DNA of 64,000 nt from Paramecium sonneborni (lineage: Eukaryota; Ciliophora; Oligohymenophorea; Peniculida; Parameciidae): contig CAJJDN010000025.1 of the NCBI GenBank assembly GCA_905182985.1, positions 236,002 through 300,001 on the forward strand. The letters are read 5' to 3'. Positions 38,468 through 51,690 of this stretch are shown piece by piece. The notes beneath the pieces were generated by a model, which was not told the origin of the DNA, searched no databases, and saw only the letters and a program-made list of their open reading frames with translations. Within the stretch, counting starts at the first letter, position 1. Each line of letters opens with the position of its first letter. The translations under genes and the position numbers were made by a program.

Positions 38468-40172
38468 TTTTAGATTGCCAAGCTGAATATTATAGTCGAT
38501 CTAAACAATACTCTTTCAACTTCTACTATCCACCCCAATAATTATTATAATAAAGAAGAAAGATTTATTTTATTCACATTTCTAAGAAAATTTCCAACAT
38601 TGATCCAGGAGCTTAACAATTAAAACTTGTAGGAATATCTAACTTTGACAATAAATACTCATTGGTATTCACCCATGAATCTAATAACTCTTCCTTTAAT
38701 ATTTATGTTACTTAAATCACTCGACGATTAATTTTTCTATTATTATTATTTTATAATTACCTAATCTTTTTTTGTTTTTTCATCTTACAAAGCAATTTTT
38801 TATTTTTTATTTTTTATTTTTATTAATAAATTAGTTAGATCTTAATCCACTTAAATTATTTATATTACAATTTCATATCAAATGAAGTAATTGTTACTTT
38901 CATTACCATTTAAACTCTAATAAATTAAATATTACTTTATTTCTAAGGCAATTTCAATCAATTCACAGATTAACATATCAACATGTTTATCTAAAAGAAA
39001 TATCCTGATCTCAAAAAGTTTTATTTATCTAATTTTTCATTCTAAAAAGAACTTGTGTAATAGGACTACCTATTCAAACATTTAAATACACCCAATTCTA
39101 GATTAAACCTCAAAAAAATGATAGATTGAAAAAAGATAAAGTCAATTATGAGTTAGATTAAAAAAGTTATATAAACTAAGAAAAAATTTATAGTTCAAAA
39201 AATGATAAGATTGTGTTTAGCAATAAACTTAGCTTAAACTTCTATCAATAAATTTAAAAAATTGGAAAAAACTAAATTCGATTCTTAAAAAATTAACTAC
39301 TTAATCAGATTGAATAAGAAGTCTATTTAGATGAAAAGTAGAAGAATAGAATTAAAAAATTTATACCAAGTATAAGTTAATTATTTATAAAGAAATTATA
39401 TGAGGAATACAAATTAGATGCTTTTTCAGTTTTAGAAATCAGAAATGATACATATTATTAACTAATAAAATATTAAATTTAAAAAAGATGCTTTAAATCA
39501 AATTGGAAAGATGGAAATATGTAGTTTAAAAATGAATTACATATAAATAAATGTTAAAGATTATGGCTGAGTAAGAAATGAAATAAAATAAATGATTTGT
39601 ACAAATATTTAAAGATCATAGAATAACTCAATTTAATCATGACTTTTTTAAAAAGATGTTAAAGATCAAAACCATAAAAAAAGAGACAATAAAGTATATT
39701 AAAAGATAGCTAATTTCATTAATCTATTTTATAAAGATAAATATTTTTGGAGAATAATTACATATTTTATGAATCAAATTCTATTATACAAAAGTTTAGG
39801 ATTGATAATAAATTCAGAGCTGATATTTAATTTAATAATTTAAGATTCACACTTGATTGTTTTCTTAGATCATAAAGATTGCTCTTTATATCTGATATAG
39901 AATTTAATAAATTTATGATTGTTAAGAAGTGATTATTTCTAGATTATGATAACTAAAGCTTACGTTTCAGAAAAACAATAAAAATATTAAATGAGAGCAC
40001 ATGCCAGCAATTAAATGAATATAAACTATTAAAGGATTTTGAGAGTTTTAAAATTTAAAGTCTTTTAAAAAAGAAAATTGTCTATTATAAAATAGAGAAT
40101 TAATCAGATTAAGATAAAAGCTTAAAACTATATAATAAAATGATTGAGAAAATCTTCTCTAAAGATTTATGA
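38468..40172 (+). pseudogene. Broken membrane-protein gene
   Basis: A coding-like frame from about 38468 reads NIDPGAQQLKLVGISNFDNK, then two hydrophobic segments (RLIFLLLLFYNYLIFFCFF and FLFFIFYFY), then QKKYPDLKKFYLSNFSFQKE, and breaks at a run of seven A (39112-39118). One extra A would join it to the next frame, which runs to 40172 with only two internal TGA codons (about 39580 and 39928). No usable ATG was found at the 5' end. One slippage plus two stops in an otherwise coding-like 1.7 kb suggests a recently dead gene or draft errors. Family unknown. Confidence 0.5.
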
Positions 40173-40206
40173 TGAACTATTTTATTATATTTATTAATGA
40201 AACTAA

Positions 40207-43200
40207 TCAGAAGTTTAGTTTTATATGCTTCTATAATAAGAGTATGTCCTCCTTGAGAAGATGGCGTAAGCAAAACCTGAAATATTCTTGGTCATTTTTT
40301 AATAAATTTGTGAAAAATTCTTTAAGAGAATCCTTTAACATATAAATATATAGGAGTTACCACAAGATTTATATTTAAACATGGATCTTTCAAATAAGTT
40401 AAATCTTCTTCAGTTGTTTCATCGCATTCTTCTCCTACTTCTTGGTTAAAATCTAAGAATTCACTCATATACAAAGTTGATCCTGTTTCTAAATCTGCTA
40501 ATCCTTTATCTTTTTTTTCTTTTGGATCTAATAACTAAATAATAGAAATTGTAATAATACAGCAAATCTATCTGCAATATCTTGATCTTCATCATCTTTA
40601 ATTTTTTCTAAATCTACATCAACTTAATCTTGATTTTTTTTATCATTATAATCATCTTCATCATTGTCAACTTCTAATCGATCATCTTCTTATTATTAAA
40701 TATTATCTTATTTTTAAGGTACGATTTCATTATCAAGACAACGAATAAGTAAAGATAGAATTTTAAATGGTGCATATACATCTTATAATTTATTATTAAT
40801 AATTACCACTATTAATATTCTAATGACTAGGATTATATCCAATAACTAATAAATTTTCTAGAGTTTTATCTTTAACTAAAAATAATTTCATTAGAGCAGA
40901 AAAAGTGGCATTTTTAGTTCCTTTTCCTCTAAACAAAGGTTATTATAATAACCATTTATCAATTAAAACTTTTAGTGCCATTCTATTATCAATACTCCAA
41001 GAAGTTAAAAATGCTATTGATTCTTTTGGTTTTTCAATTATCATTCTAGCATAAACTAAAACTAAAGATTAAACGGTTGATGGCATTCTAGACCTATAAA
41101 TTTTAAAAACAACTGCTTTCAGTAAATTAAGATCAGGATTTCCATCTAATAGATTATTAATAGTAATCATAACTAAATTGCCTGCAAATAATGAAGCTGA
41201 TTCATTAGCAGAATTTTATGGAACTTCCAATAATTTTAAATTTACTTTCATTACATCTTAAACTAAATTCCTAAATTTATATTAAAATAGATTACATTTT
41301 TAAAATTTATCCAGTTTCAATAATAATAAAATTCTTGAGACATTAACTAGTATGAACTTGTAATTAAGGATCTTCATTAATCAATATTAAATTAACCATT
41401 GAAGGTAATAAATTAATAAAAGCATCTTAAGCCTTACTATCTGAACAGAATTTAATAAATGTTGATGTAATATTCATGATAGCACTCATCAATGATATAT
41501 CACTTTATTTAATCTTACTTTTATCTTATATTTTATGTACATCTTCATAGAATACCTAAAAACAATCTAAAATGAATGGACAAAAAACCTTCAATAAATA
41601 ATCACAAGTACTTCAAAAATATGAGGATAAGCCTCTTTACATTAACATATTCTAACTATTAATTCATTAAATGGTTTAATAACACATTATTCTGAATGGA
41701 AAACACTAAAAAACTATAGTAAAACTTTAGATCCATTCTTTGCTAAAGTAGTAGCCAAAGTAGATGAGAATTTAACTAAATTTATTGTTGATTCTAAAAT
41801 AGAAATCATTTAATCTTGAGTTGCTTCTTAAAGAACAGTTAACACTGATTCCATAAACTCTTATTTATATTCAAAAGGTATATTAAATTTATGAATTTTT
41901 GAAGCATAACTAAAATATAAACATTCTCTTACTTTCCTAAAGCTTTGACTGAAATAATTCTCAAAGTAATTGGATATTTTGAATCTAAATAAATAATAAC
42001 AGATTCAAAAAGAGGTACAAATAATTCTTTGAATTAATGACTAATTAAATCTGAATATCTTGTTGTACTCCAAATAGCTCTTGCTTATAAACTGTGAGAA
42101 TCTAATAATATATAAATATATTTAGTATATACTTTATTTTTCTAATTCATAAAGTATATTTTACATACACTTTTTTATATCAAAAGTGCTTTAATGCTTC
42201 TATTAAAATACAATTATGTCTTCTGAAAAACTTCCCAACATTAAATAACCAGCTTCCTTTCTTTTTTAAATGAATGATTTCAGATAATGATTATTATTAA
42301 TAGTGATAATGGAACCTTTCATAAATTGCATAACACTATCTTGATCAAAATCTTTTGATTATTATCCTTTTAGTTCTTAGAAATTTAATTTAGAAATTAT
42401 GGACTATGCCAAATCGATAAATTCTTTTTCCTCTCTATTCAAGATTAACTTTTCACCAACAATAAGAATTTATTGAATAAATTGATCACCATATTTCTCT
42501 ATCATATCATTGATTAATTTCAAAGCCAAAGTTCTAACACTCTTTTATAGTAATTCTTCTTCATCATTTAATATAAAATAACTTGGATCTTTAATCCATT
42601 ATTTTTCTTATTCTTTAGTTGCAGTCAAAAATGTGGATAAAGTATTTAGTAATGGAAATGTTCCAAATTTAATTAAATTATAAAGAGCTGGTTTTGTAAC
42701 TAAAATAGTAATCAACTCTATAGAATATGCACATAATCCTTCAATATGATTTTCATAATCATCATCTTCATTCAAATATTTATATTCAATATCTAACATA
42801 ATATACTTTACATTAATTTACCATTTTTTAAATTGATGATTCTTTAATTGCTAATTGGCAATTCTTTGTTTTCTTCTCCAAACAATGAATCAAGATGTTC
42901 CACATCTATTTGATACACTATATGTCCTATATATAATTATGTTATCGAATTAAAAAATTTCCATATTGGAATTAAAGAAAGAGCGAGAGATTTTCTACTA
43001 TAGACTCCAAAATCTCTAAAAATTACTATCAATATTTTTAAAACCAATTTCTTGATAAAGATATGTGATTTTGGTGATGTTTATAAGGCTGATAAAAATA
43101 ATGACTATATATATATATATAATTGATACCATCCATATTTAGAATGTATTATCCAAACATTTGTTAATTACGGAATTGTCAGTTCCATCAGCAAAAGATA

Positions 43201-43808
43201 TTGATCTTAATACAAGATATACCATCAATAATATTTTTTCTCTTAACATTTCATTTAATTCTGGTTATGCAAATATACCAAAGCCTTTTTCAAGAACTGA
43301 AGGAACTATTTCTTTCAATAAATTCTAGTACTCTCCATTTGTCTCACTCAATTTACCAAATAATTATAAGAAGAGTTCTAAACTAGATTCAACTGCATTT
43401 ATATCATCCATCCAATTTAAAAGTTCCATCAATGGACTTGGCCATATGTGACTTGGATCTAATACAATTATGGATACTATTATTGATGACTTATATGTAT
43501 TAATTTTAGATTACAATCAATTCTATGATAGGCATGTTTGACACATTCATAACTAACCCATTTAAAAGAAGTTCACGTATTATTTTACGACAAGGCTAAA
43601 TCAACTCCCATTATTCAATTAAAATATTCCTTAACAATACACCAATATTGATTCTTATTTCAACTGGATAATCTGGTGATACTAAGATTTTTGTGCTCTC
43701 AACCATAAAATTGGAATAAGGAGTATGCAAGATTTCATATGCTTTCTCCAAATTTTCAAGTGCTTAGGCATATATCTATAATGTCATTTCAGGTGTAGCT
43801 TCTGCCAT
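40207..43808 (-). CDS. IPO9: Importin-9/Kap114-type karyopherin-beta
   Basis: Nuclear import receptor built of HEAT repeats; the family carries ribosomal proteins, histones and actin. N-terminal importin-beta region: AQALENLEKAYEILHTPYSN and YPVEIRINIGVLLRNILIEQ, then W. Mid-region: EDDDYENHIEGLCAYSIELI and EEELLQKSVRTLALKLINDM. An acidic loop (DDDRLEVDNDEDDYNDKK) precedes the family-typical end: LKDPCLNINL, LKEFFTNLL, FRFCLRHLLKED, ending at TGA 40207-40209. Start ATG 43806-43808. After removal of short introns the length is roughly 1,050-1,150 aa, near human IPO9 (1,041). The intron pattern was not fully resolved, especially 42800-43450. Confidence 0.8.
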
Positions 43809-43848
43809 TTTAAATTTTTTTGTATTTTTTATTTTATATAATATTTAT

Positions 43849-44421
43849 TCAAATTCTATCCTCTAACTGCTTATTTCTCCATTTAATCTATTCTCCGATT
43901 AATTGAATACAAAATTTATGTTCTAAATTCAAATCTCTACAATACTTAAAATATTTTGGATAATCAACAATTCCCACTTTTTGAATACTTTAATATTCTT
44001 TAGTATTTATATATTTATATCTGTAAAATATTTAAATTATTCATTTTTGAAGTTTATTTACATTCTTAATCTTTGTATTTCTTTATACTAAAATTCCAAT
44101 TCTTTATTTTCTTTCTTCTTACTCTATAGTTTTATTATTATTTTTTTAATTCATCTCAAACTCTATTAACAATCATTCTATTTATAATAAATCAAACATA
44201 AATATATATGTAAAAACCATTTCATCTGCTTTATTTGCTTTTATATAATTGAAAATATGGCTCAAAATTGCTAAAATTATTTATATATTTGGATTTTATT
44301 AGGTATCATAACAATTCTCGTTATAAATTTAGAAAATATCCTCAATATCATAAGATTTATATTTATATATTAATTATCCATTTTGATAGGTTTATAGTTA
44401 AGGATGATATTTAATGAGCAT
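43849..44421 (-). CDS. Unknown helical protein, structure uncertain (possibly broken)
   Basis: Coding-like pieces run leftwards from ATG 44419-44421: YKSYDIEDIFQIYNENCYDT, ILAILSHIFNYIKANKADEM, FDLLQIE, then a TGA near 44172, then MNQKNNNKTIEQEERK, and finally EYQSIQKVGIVDYPKYFKYC and HKFCIQLIGEQIKWRNKQLE to TGA 43849-43851. A ~41-nt intron joins the last two blocks. Joining across the TGA needs an unrecognised intron or recoding. Only 41 bp separate it from the importin start. Family not recognised. Confidence 0.45.
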
Positions 44422-45949
44422 TATAGACTTAAAATTATCTTAAGTATTTATTAAGTTTAAATCTGAAGAGACCTGAAATAATCCTTATCAAAATATAACA
44501 GCTTATATCTGAAAAATATGTTTATTAGGAAATTAATTTAATAATAGTAAGAACAGAAATACCATCATTGAATATATTGGTGAATAAATTTTTATTAATA
44601 TTTTATATATAATTATTTACAATATTAATCTAATTAAGTTTGAGACTAGCAAATTTATAGGATTAGTAGAAACTCCTTCTATCATAAAATATCATTTTGA
44701 TCATTCTCCTATCATAAAATACCATCTAGCTTACGAAAAATAGACAAGATTAATAAAAAGTGATATCTTATTCGTTATTTTTGTTCAGTTTGTTTTGCCA
44801 ACTTGATCAAGCTTATTGTCTTATCATCGAAAATATAATAGTAAGAAGATTCAATAGCTAATTTAGGATAACTGATAGCAAAGCTATCAATTTTCAAGTT
44901 TTCAAAATGATTAATTGTTCTTGAGTATTGTAATTATGCAATAAAAACTACTTATTCAAGCAAATGAAGATTGTAGTAATGTATAAACAATATTGGGATT
45001 CAAATAAACACTATTCCATCTTTTTCTAAAATGCCATTTGTAATTAATATTTTTTAGATTATCAAGTAAAGGATTTTAATACCAAACATAATCATTATGA
45101 TAAATTAAAGAGCAAATTACCAATATTTATTCATTAAGGACTTGAATGATGAATATTTTATTTATTCCTCAGAATTTAGGCTTCCTGAGTCTATATTAAT
45201 TAATTAATCATAATTATTGGAGTATAGATTGTCTAACTCTATTTCAGAAAGCCAATTATACTTTTTGTATTCTGAATCATATTTGATATTGCAAATGGTT
45301 TGATGCTAATGCCTAATTCATTTTTGAGAGCCACTGCCTTGTAATTATGTTCTATTAAATGCTTAAAAAAATCATGATCAATAAATATTCAGATTTCAGT
45401 ATGGAATTTTATTGAATTATCAAAATTTTAATTTTACTTTAACATTTTCATACTCTAATGCATCATAATTAATGAAATTTTAAGGATTTACTAAATGGTG
45501 CAATTTTTATGAATTAATACTACTAGATAAGAATGATAAATTGATCATCAATTATATATGTTATTCAAGTTAATAATCATTGTGGCTTGGTTAGGACTTT
45601 AAATAATCTAAATTAATTATGTGAAAAAGAAAAGAATAATTATCTTTCTTCGATTATTGATAATGAGCCCAATTACAATTATTTAAGGAAACTTTATAAT
45701 AGAATAAGAAATATTTGTGTAATAAATTGACAGAACTATTGAATTATATTCATGAATTCAATAAATAAAATTAATAGGCATAAATTAGATAATGAAAATT
45801 TTCTCACTTTTTTAATAGAATACTCACAAATTAAAAATCTTCGAAAAATATTGAGTTAATTCTTTTTATACAATTATTGATACAACTAATTGCATAAATG
45901 ATTAAATGTGAGTAAAACGAAAAGGAAAATGAAAAATTTGTCTAATTAA
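44422..45949. other. AT-rich region with scattered ORF fragments
   Basis: No sustained coding frame. A minus-strand piece near 44430-44580 (DGISVLTIIKLISQQTYFSD) may be an upstream exon of the preceding gene. Nothing else recognised. Confidence 0.35.
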
Positions 45950-46790
45950 AAAGAACAAAAATATATTCTTGAATAATTCAAGGATAGTAGAATATATATC
46001 AAAGAGAGATGTATAAATAATACTAATTTTGATGATCCTTAACACTCAATAAGTTTGTATATGACTAAATAAATAGCTAATATTATGATAATGTGTGGAT
46101 GAATTACAAAATAATATGGTAAAAATGAAAAAAAAAATATTGTAAGACATATAGAATATTAGTAAGATTCGTTGAGATCAAAGACCAAATACAGTCATGA
46201 AATAAATAGTTCCTGTTAGAAAATAATATAAAAGATTATTTTGAATTATAATCTTATTACAGAAAAAGATAAAGGTAATTATGGAAAAGGTAGTAAAGAA
46301 GACAAGTTACCACTTGATATTATTCGTTTGTGAGGATTTAAAGATTAATTGCCTTATATTATTGATAAAATAGATTGAATTATATTAATGGATTATTTTC
46401 CTTTATTTATAGATTTTGGAATTGGAAATGCATTTGGATATCCTTATTAAGTAAATCACACATATAAAGAGATTTATAAATGAACTTCATCCCATTTTAG
46501 AAGTGTCGTTAAATATAATCATTGGAGAAGAAGTTCTAAAATGAGAGAAACAAATATTCAAAATAAGCATATCAATAATTTATATACGAGAAAATATGCA
46601 ATTGCAAAAAGGAATTAATATTAGATTGAATAAGTTTATAGAATCCAAAATTGAAGGAAACTGAAAAATTATCCTATTTTATTAAACAATCAATATAGAT
46701 GGAGGATAAATTATGATTAGCTGTCACTCCTATCAATCATAAATATTATAGAAAAAATAGTCAATTATTTATTTTCTAGTTTTTAGAGAA
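45950..46790 (+). pseudogene. Decayed GH20 beta-hexosaminidase, copy A (C-terminal part)
   Basis: Fragments match the GH20 C-terminal half in order but in shifting frames: FGIGNAFGYPYQVNHTYKEI (parallel to GVGNAFGNPYQTWKDMYKWS in copy B), then IIGEEVLKMRETNIQNKHIN followed by NLYTRKYAIAKRN, the conserved G-E...W.E...N...LWPR-AAIAER block of the family. Multiple TGA codons and frame changes rule out function. It sits immediately upstream of copy B, so the family was tandemly duplicated before decay. Confidence 0.6.
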
Positions 46791-46839
46791 AATCAAGGAT
46801 TAATCGAAATCGAATGAATGAAAATAAATATATTAATAA

Positions 46840-48330
46840 ATGAAATTTATTATTGAAATTGCACTCTTAATTATTGGTGCACATTCAATAATACCTATGT
46901 CTTAATAGCTTTATAAAGGATGAAAAACTATTAAGATAATTAATAAATGTGAATTATCATTCACAAATGTAAATCATCATCCAAAACATATAATTGAATT
47001 ATTGCGTCATTATGATTGATTAATGACATACTAAAATTAATTCCAACAATCTTAAAATTTAAAGTGCTTTAAAATTTAATATATCTCTTAAGTGATGAAC
47101 AATTATATTGGGTCAATAAAATTAAATAAGAAGCTTATATATTAAAAATAAATGAATATTTGAACATTTATATTGAATAACCATTGGTGTTTGGCTAGAG
47201 CATTAGATACAAGTAATTAATTAACTGAAGATGATCAATTTAATTTTTATTTCTCCTATTATCATAGTTCCTCATTTAATATTAGATGAATCTGTATATA
47301 CATATAGAAGAGTAATGGTTAACAAAGCTAGAAACTTTTTACCTCTTAAACTTTTGAAAAAATTATTGATGCTTTGGCTATTAATAAATAAATGTTATGC
47401 ATTGGAATATTACTGATGATAAAGTTTGCTTTACTCTTAACTAATTATAGTCGAATCACTAACACTTCTAAATATTCTTAAAATGAATATTATACAAAAT
47501 CTGATGTGTCCTATTTGATTGAATATACATCAATTAGAGGAGTCCAAATTATACCAGAAATTGATTCCCCAGCTCATATTTAATCTTTGGTTTAGAGTAT
47601 TAGTGATTTAAAACATATTATTTTAAATTGTGGAAGCATAGTCAAATAATATGGATAATTTGAAATTACTTTAGATCTAACTTATGAATTTGTTAAATCT
47701 GTTTTATAAGATTTGGCAGATATGTTCGAGAAAGTGTAATTTGTTCATTTTGGCTGAGATGAAACTATATAGCTGTTATAATTAAAGAACTTCAATAAAA
47801 GAATTTATGGATAAATTGAAATTGCTGGTTATATTGAACTTTAGACTTATTCTAGATAAAAATTAAAAAGAATATGGAAAAATGAAATAAAATCTAAAAA
47901 AAGAATTACTTATTGGTATAATAAGAATGATAAATAACCAGCAGATGATATTGATATCATTCATTGATGGGGTTCAAAAAAGACTATCAAATAGATGAAA
48001 TAATTTTATTCTTCATGATTATCATCCTTTATATTAAGATATTGGTGTAGGTAATGCTTTTGGTAATCCATATTAAACTTGGAAGGATATGTATAAATGG
48101 TCTCCTTAAATACTCTGAATGATTTAAAGGTAAAATTAATGGGGGAAAAGGACCTCTATCTGAAAACTAATTATTAAAATACTCATTTTTAAAAGGTTAT
48201 TTTTAAGATTATCAATCTTGAGAGATACGTAATAATTATTTATAAGTTTAGTTTATGGAATCTTTTTTCAAAATTTTAAGAATAGTTCTATGAATTTCCT
48301 ATTAGACTTGAGTAAATGAAAGAGAGAATC
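46840..48330 (+). pseudogene. Decayed GH20 beta-hexosaminidase, copy B
   Basis: Starts like a secreted protein (ATG 46840, MKFIIEIALLIIGAHS signal peptide) but meets TGA at 46921-46923. Later, in shifting frames: ARNFLPLKLLKK, MHWNITDD, SYLIEYTSIRGVQIIPEIDS and PAHIQSL, then VHFG with TGA 47755-47757 directly before DETIQ. In active enzymes this catalytic motif is H-x-GG-D-E. Further TGA codons and shifts follow. Live GH20 enzymes cleave terminal N-acetylhexosamines in lysosomes or outside the cell. Part of it is repeated at 48691-49470 and 50403-50830 by contig overlap. Confidence 0.8.
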
Positions 48331-48689
48331 AATAAATATAAATATCCAGTCTCATCTTTCATGATTATTGTAAATAACATACCAAAATTTGTTTTCCTAT
48401 TTTATATGCAAAACAAGATTTTAATCCTCAAAAATAACACTAATTTAAAGAATTATGAGTTTTAATATATATTTTTTTATAAATTTTAGAAATGGGTTGT
48501 TGTACTATTAAACAAGAACATAATAAGAAGAAAGAAAAAGTTTTTTGCGAACCTTATATTTAAGAAACTTAAAATCTTCAATTGCCTTAAGACTAAACTC
48601 TTCAATCAAAATCACAAGAACAAACTATGGAAAAAGTAACTTTTGAGATTCAGATTGTTTAAAAAAATAATTTAAACCATCTCATTACC
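47552..48689. repeat. Contig-end overlap (copy 1), join at n 48690
   Basis: Reappears at 48691-49828 with no difference noticed. Assembly overlap, not a biological repeat. Confidence 0.85.
48492..48689 (+). CDS. Truncated contig-end copy of the MGCC protein gene
   Basis: Same first 66 codons as the complete gene at 50978-51304, cut by the n at 48690. Not a separate gene. Confidence 0.75.
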
Positions 48690-48690
48690 N

Positions 48691-49828
48691 TACCAGAAAT
48701 TGATTCCCCAGCTCATATTTAATCTTTGGTTTAGAGTATTAGTGATTTAAAACATATTATTTTAAATTGTGGAAGCATAGTCAAATAATATGGATAATTT
48801 GAAATTACTTTAGATCTAACTTATGAATTTGTTAAATCTGTTTTATAAGATTTGGCAGATATGTTCGAGAAAGTGTAATTTGTTCATTTTGGCTGAGATG
48901 AAACTATATAGCTGTTATAATTAAAGAACTTCAATAAAAGAATTTATGGATAAATTGAAATTGCTGGTTATATTGAACTTTAGACTTATTCTAGATAAAA
49001 ATTAAAAAGAATATGGAAAAATGAAATAAAATCTAAAAAAAGAATTACTTATTGGTATAATAAGAATGATAAATAACCAGCAGATGATATTGATATCATT
49101 CATTGATGGGGTTCAAAAAAGACTATCAAATAGATGAAATAATTTTATTCTTCATGATTATCATCCTTTATATTAAGATATTGGTGTAGGTAATGCTTTT
49201 GGTAATCCATATTAAACTTGGAAGGATATGTATAAATGGTCTCCTTAAATACTCTGAATGATTTAAAGGTAAAATTAATGGGGGAAAAGGACCTCTATCT
49301 GAAAACTAATTATTAAAATACTCATTTTTAAAAGGTTATTTTTAAGATTATCAATCTTGAGAGATACGTAATAATTATTTATAAGTTTAGTTTATGGAAT
49401 CTTTTTTCAAAATTTTAAGAATAGTTCTATGAATTTCCTATTAGACTTGAGTAAATGAAAGAGAGAATCAATAAATATAAATATCCAGTCTCATCTTTCA
49501 TGATTATTGTAAATAACATACCAAAATTTGTTTTCCTATTTTATATGCAAAACAAGATTTTAATCCTCAAAAATAACACTAATTTAAAGAATTATGAGTT
49601 TTAATATATATTTTTTTATAAATTTTAGAAATGGGTTGTTGTACTATTAAACAAGAACATAATAAGAAGAAAGAAAAAGTTTTTTGCGAACCTTATATTT
49701 AAGAAACTTAAAATCTTCAATTGCCTTAAGACTAAACTCTTCAATCAAAATCACAAGAACAAACTATGGAAAAAGTAACTTTTGAGATTCAGATTGTTTA
49801 AAAAAATAATTTAAACCATCTCATTACC
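48691..49828. repeat. Contig-start overlap (copy 2 of 47552-48689)
   Basis: Second representation after n 48690; contains the GH20 pseudogene 3' half and the start of the MGCC gene. Confidence 0.85.
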
Positions 49829-50401
49829 ATTAAAGAGAATTAATATACTGTGTACAATAAAGATGATCTTAATGCTGTTGATGATCAATTTTTTTAAGAT
49901 AAACATTATCAAAAACCTCAAGAAGTTGAAAAAGTCAATTCTGATGATGATTATTGATTTCATTCAATTAATCAAATTATAAACATAAATTATTCTAGTA
50001 TTTTTAATATATTATTATCAAATTTTTTATTTTTTAAATTTAGAGTTACTTTTCACTAATAGTTACCCAAATTAACTAACAAATTTAGTAAAATTTAGTA
50101 TTAATTTACATTCTCTAAATTTATTTTTCATATTTTTAGTATGCCTCTGTGCACCACAGATATTGTTTCCTCTAAAATATATAGAGATAGACACAAATTA
50201 TATAAAAAAATATAAAATTAGGAAAACTACTTACTTAATAAGTAGAAAGAAGTCTTGGTATTAAAGGATCTCCTGATTGGGTTCATTACGACTTATTCAA
50301 ACCAGAACCACATATTCTTATGCTTAGAAATTAAATTAATTGATTTTTTAAATCTTAATATATATATTTAAATCCATATAATTATTTTTAAAATAATACT
50401 A
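49056..50401. repeat. Contig-end overlap (copy 1), join at n 50402
   Basis: Reappears at 50403-51748, offset 1347. Assembly overlap. Together with the previous join it makes parts of the GH20 3' half appear three times. Confidence 0.85.
49631..49957 (+). CDS. MGCC acylated protein, assembly duplicate
   Basis: Same 109 codons as 50978-51304; one of the two is an assembly duplicate of the other. See that entry. Confidence 0.75.
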
Positions 50402-50977
50402 NTATAATAAGAATGATAAATAACCAGCAGATGATATTGATATCATTCATTGATGGGGTTCAAAAAAGACTATCAAATAGATGAAATAATTTTATTCTTC
50501 ATGATTATCATCCTTTATATTAAGATATTGGTGTAGGTAATGCTTTTGGTAATCCATATTAAACTTGGAAGGATATGTATAAATGGTCTCCTTAAATACT
50601 CTGAATGATTTAAAGGTAAAATTAATGGGGGAAAAGGACCTCTATCTGAAAACTAATTATTAAAATACTCATTTTTAAAAGGTTATTTTTAAGATTATCA
50701 ATCTTGAGAGATACGTAATAATTATTTATAAGTTTAGTTTATGGAATCTTTTTTCAAAATTTTAAGAATAGTTCTATGAATTTCCTATTAGACTTGAGTA
50801 AATGAAAGAGAGAATCAATAAATATAAATATCCAGTCTCATCTTTCATGATTATTGTAAATAACATACCAAAATTTGTTTTCCTATTTTATATGCAAAAC
50901 AAGATTTTAATCCTCAAAAATAACACTAATTTAAAGAATTATGAGTTTTAATATATATTTTTTTATAAATTTTAGAA

Positions 50978-51304
50978 ATGGGTTGTTGTACTATTAAACA
51001 AGAACATAATAAGAAGAAAGAAAAAGTTTTTTGCGAACCTTATATTTAAGAAACTTAAAATCTTCAATTGCCTTAAGACTAAACTCTTCAATCAAAATCA
51101 CAAGAACAAACTATGGAAAAAGTAACTTTTGAGATTCAGATTGTTTAAAAAAATAATTTAAACCATCTCATTACCATTAAAGAGAATTAATATACTGTGT
51201 ACAATAAAGATGATCTTAATGCTGTTGATGATCAATTTTTTTAAGATAAACATTATCAAAAACCTCAAGAAGTTGAAAAAGTCAATTCTGATGATGATTA
51301 TTGA
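50978..51304 (+). CDS. Small MGCC N-terminally acylated acidic protein (unknown)
   Basis: 109 codons, no intron, from ATG 50978 to TGA 51302-51304. It begins MGCCTIKQEHNKKKEKVF: Gly2 suits N-myristoylation and Cys3-Cys4 palmitoylation, with a basic patch behind, the usual signature of peripheral plasma- or ciliary-membrane proteins. The middle is Gln-rich and the end is acidic (EVEKVNSDDDY). The sequence just upstream ends in a T-rich TTTTAG, so a 5' exon is conceivable but the MGCC start argues against it. Function unknown. Confidence 0.6.
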
Positions 51305-51487
51305 TTTCATTCAATTAATCAAATTATAAACATAAATTATTCTAGTATTTTTAATATATTATTATCAAATTTTTTATTTTTTAAATTTAGAGTTACTTTT
51401 CACTAATAGTTACCCAAATTAACTAACAAATTTAGTAAAATTTAGTATTAATTTACATTCTCTAAATTTATTTTTCATATTTTTAGT

Positions 51488-51690
51488 ATGCCTCTGTGCA
51501 CCACAGATATTGTTTCCTCTAAAATATATAGAGATAGACACAAATTATATAAAAAAATATAAAATTAGGAAAACTACTTACTTAATAAGTAGAAAGAAGT
51601 CTTGGTATTAAAGGATCTCCTGATTGGGTTCATTACGACTTATTCAAACCAGAACCACATATTCTTATGCTTAGAAATTAAATTAATTGA
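51488..51690 (+). CDS. Possible small gene with unresolved splice (unknown)
   Basis: MPLCTTDIVSSKIYRDRHKL from ATG 51488 and, in another frame, VERSLGIKGSPDWVHYDLFK then PEPHILMLRNQIN to TGA 51688-51690. The two frames differ by one step, so a short intron or 1-nt error lies near 51560-51600. A duplicate stands at 50141-50343 in the contig overlap. Family unknown. Confidence 0.35.
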
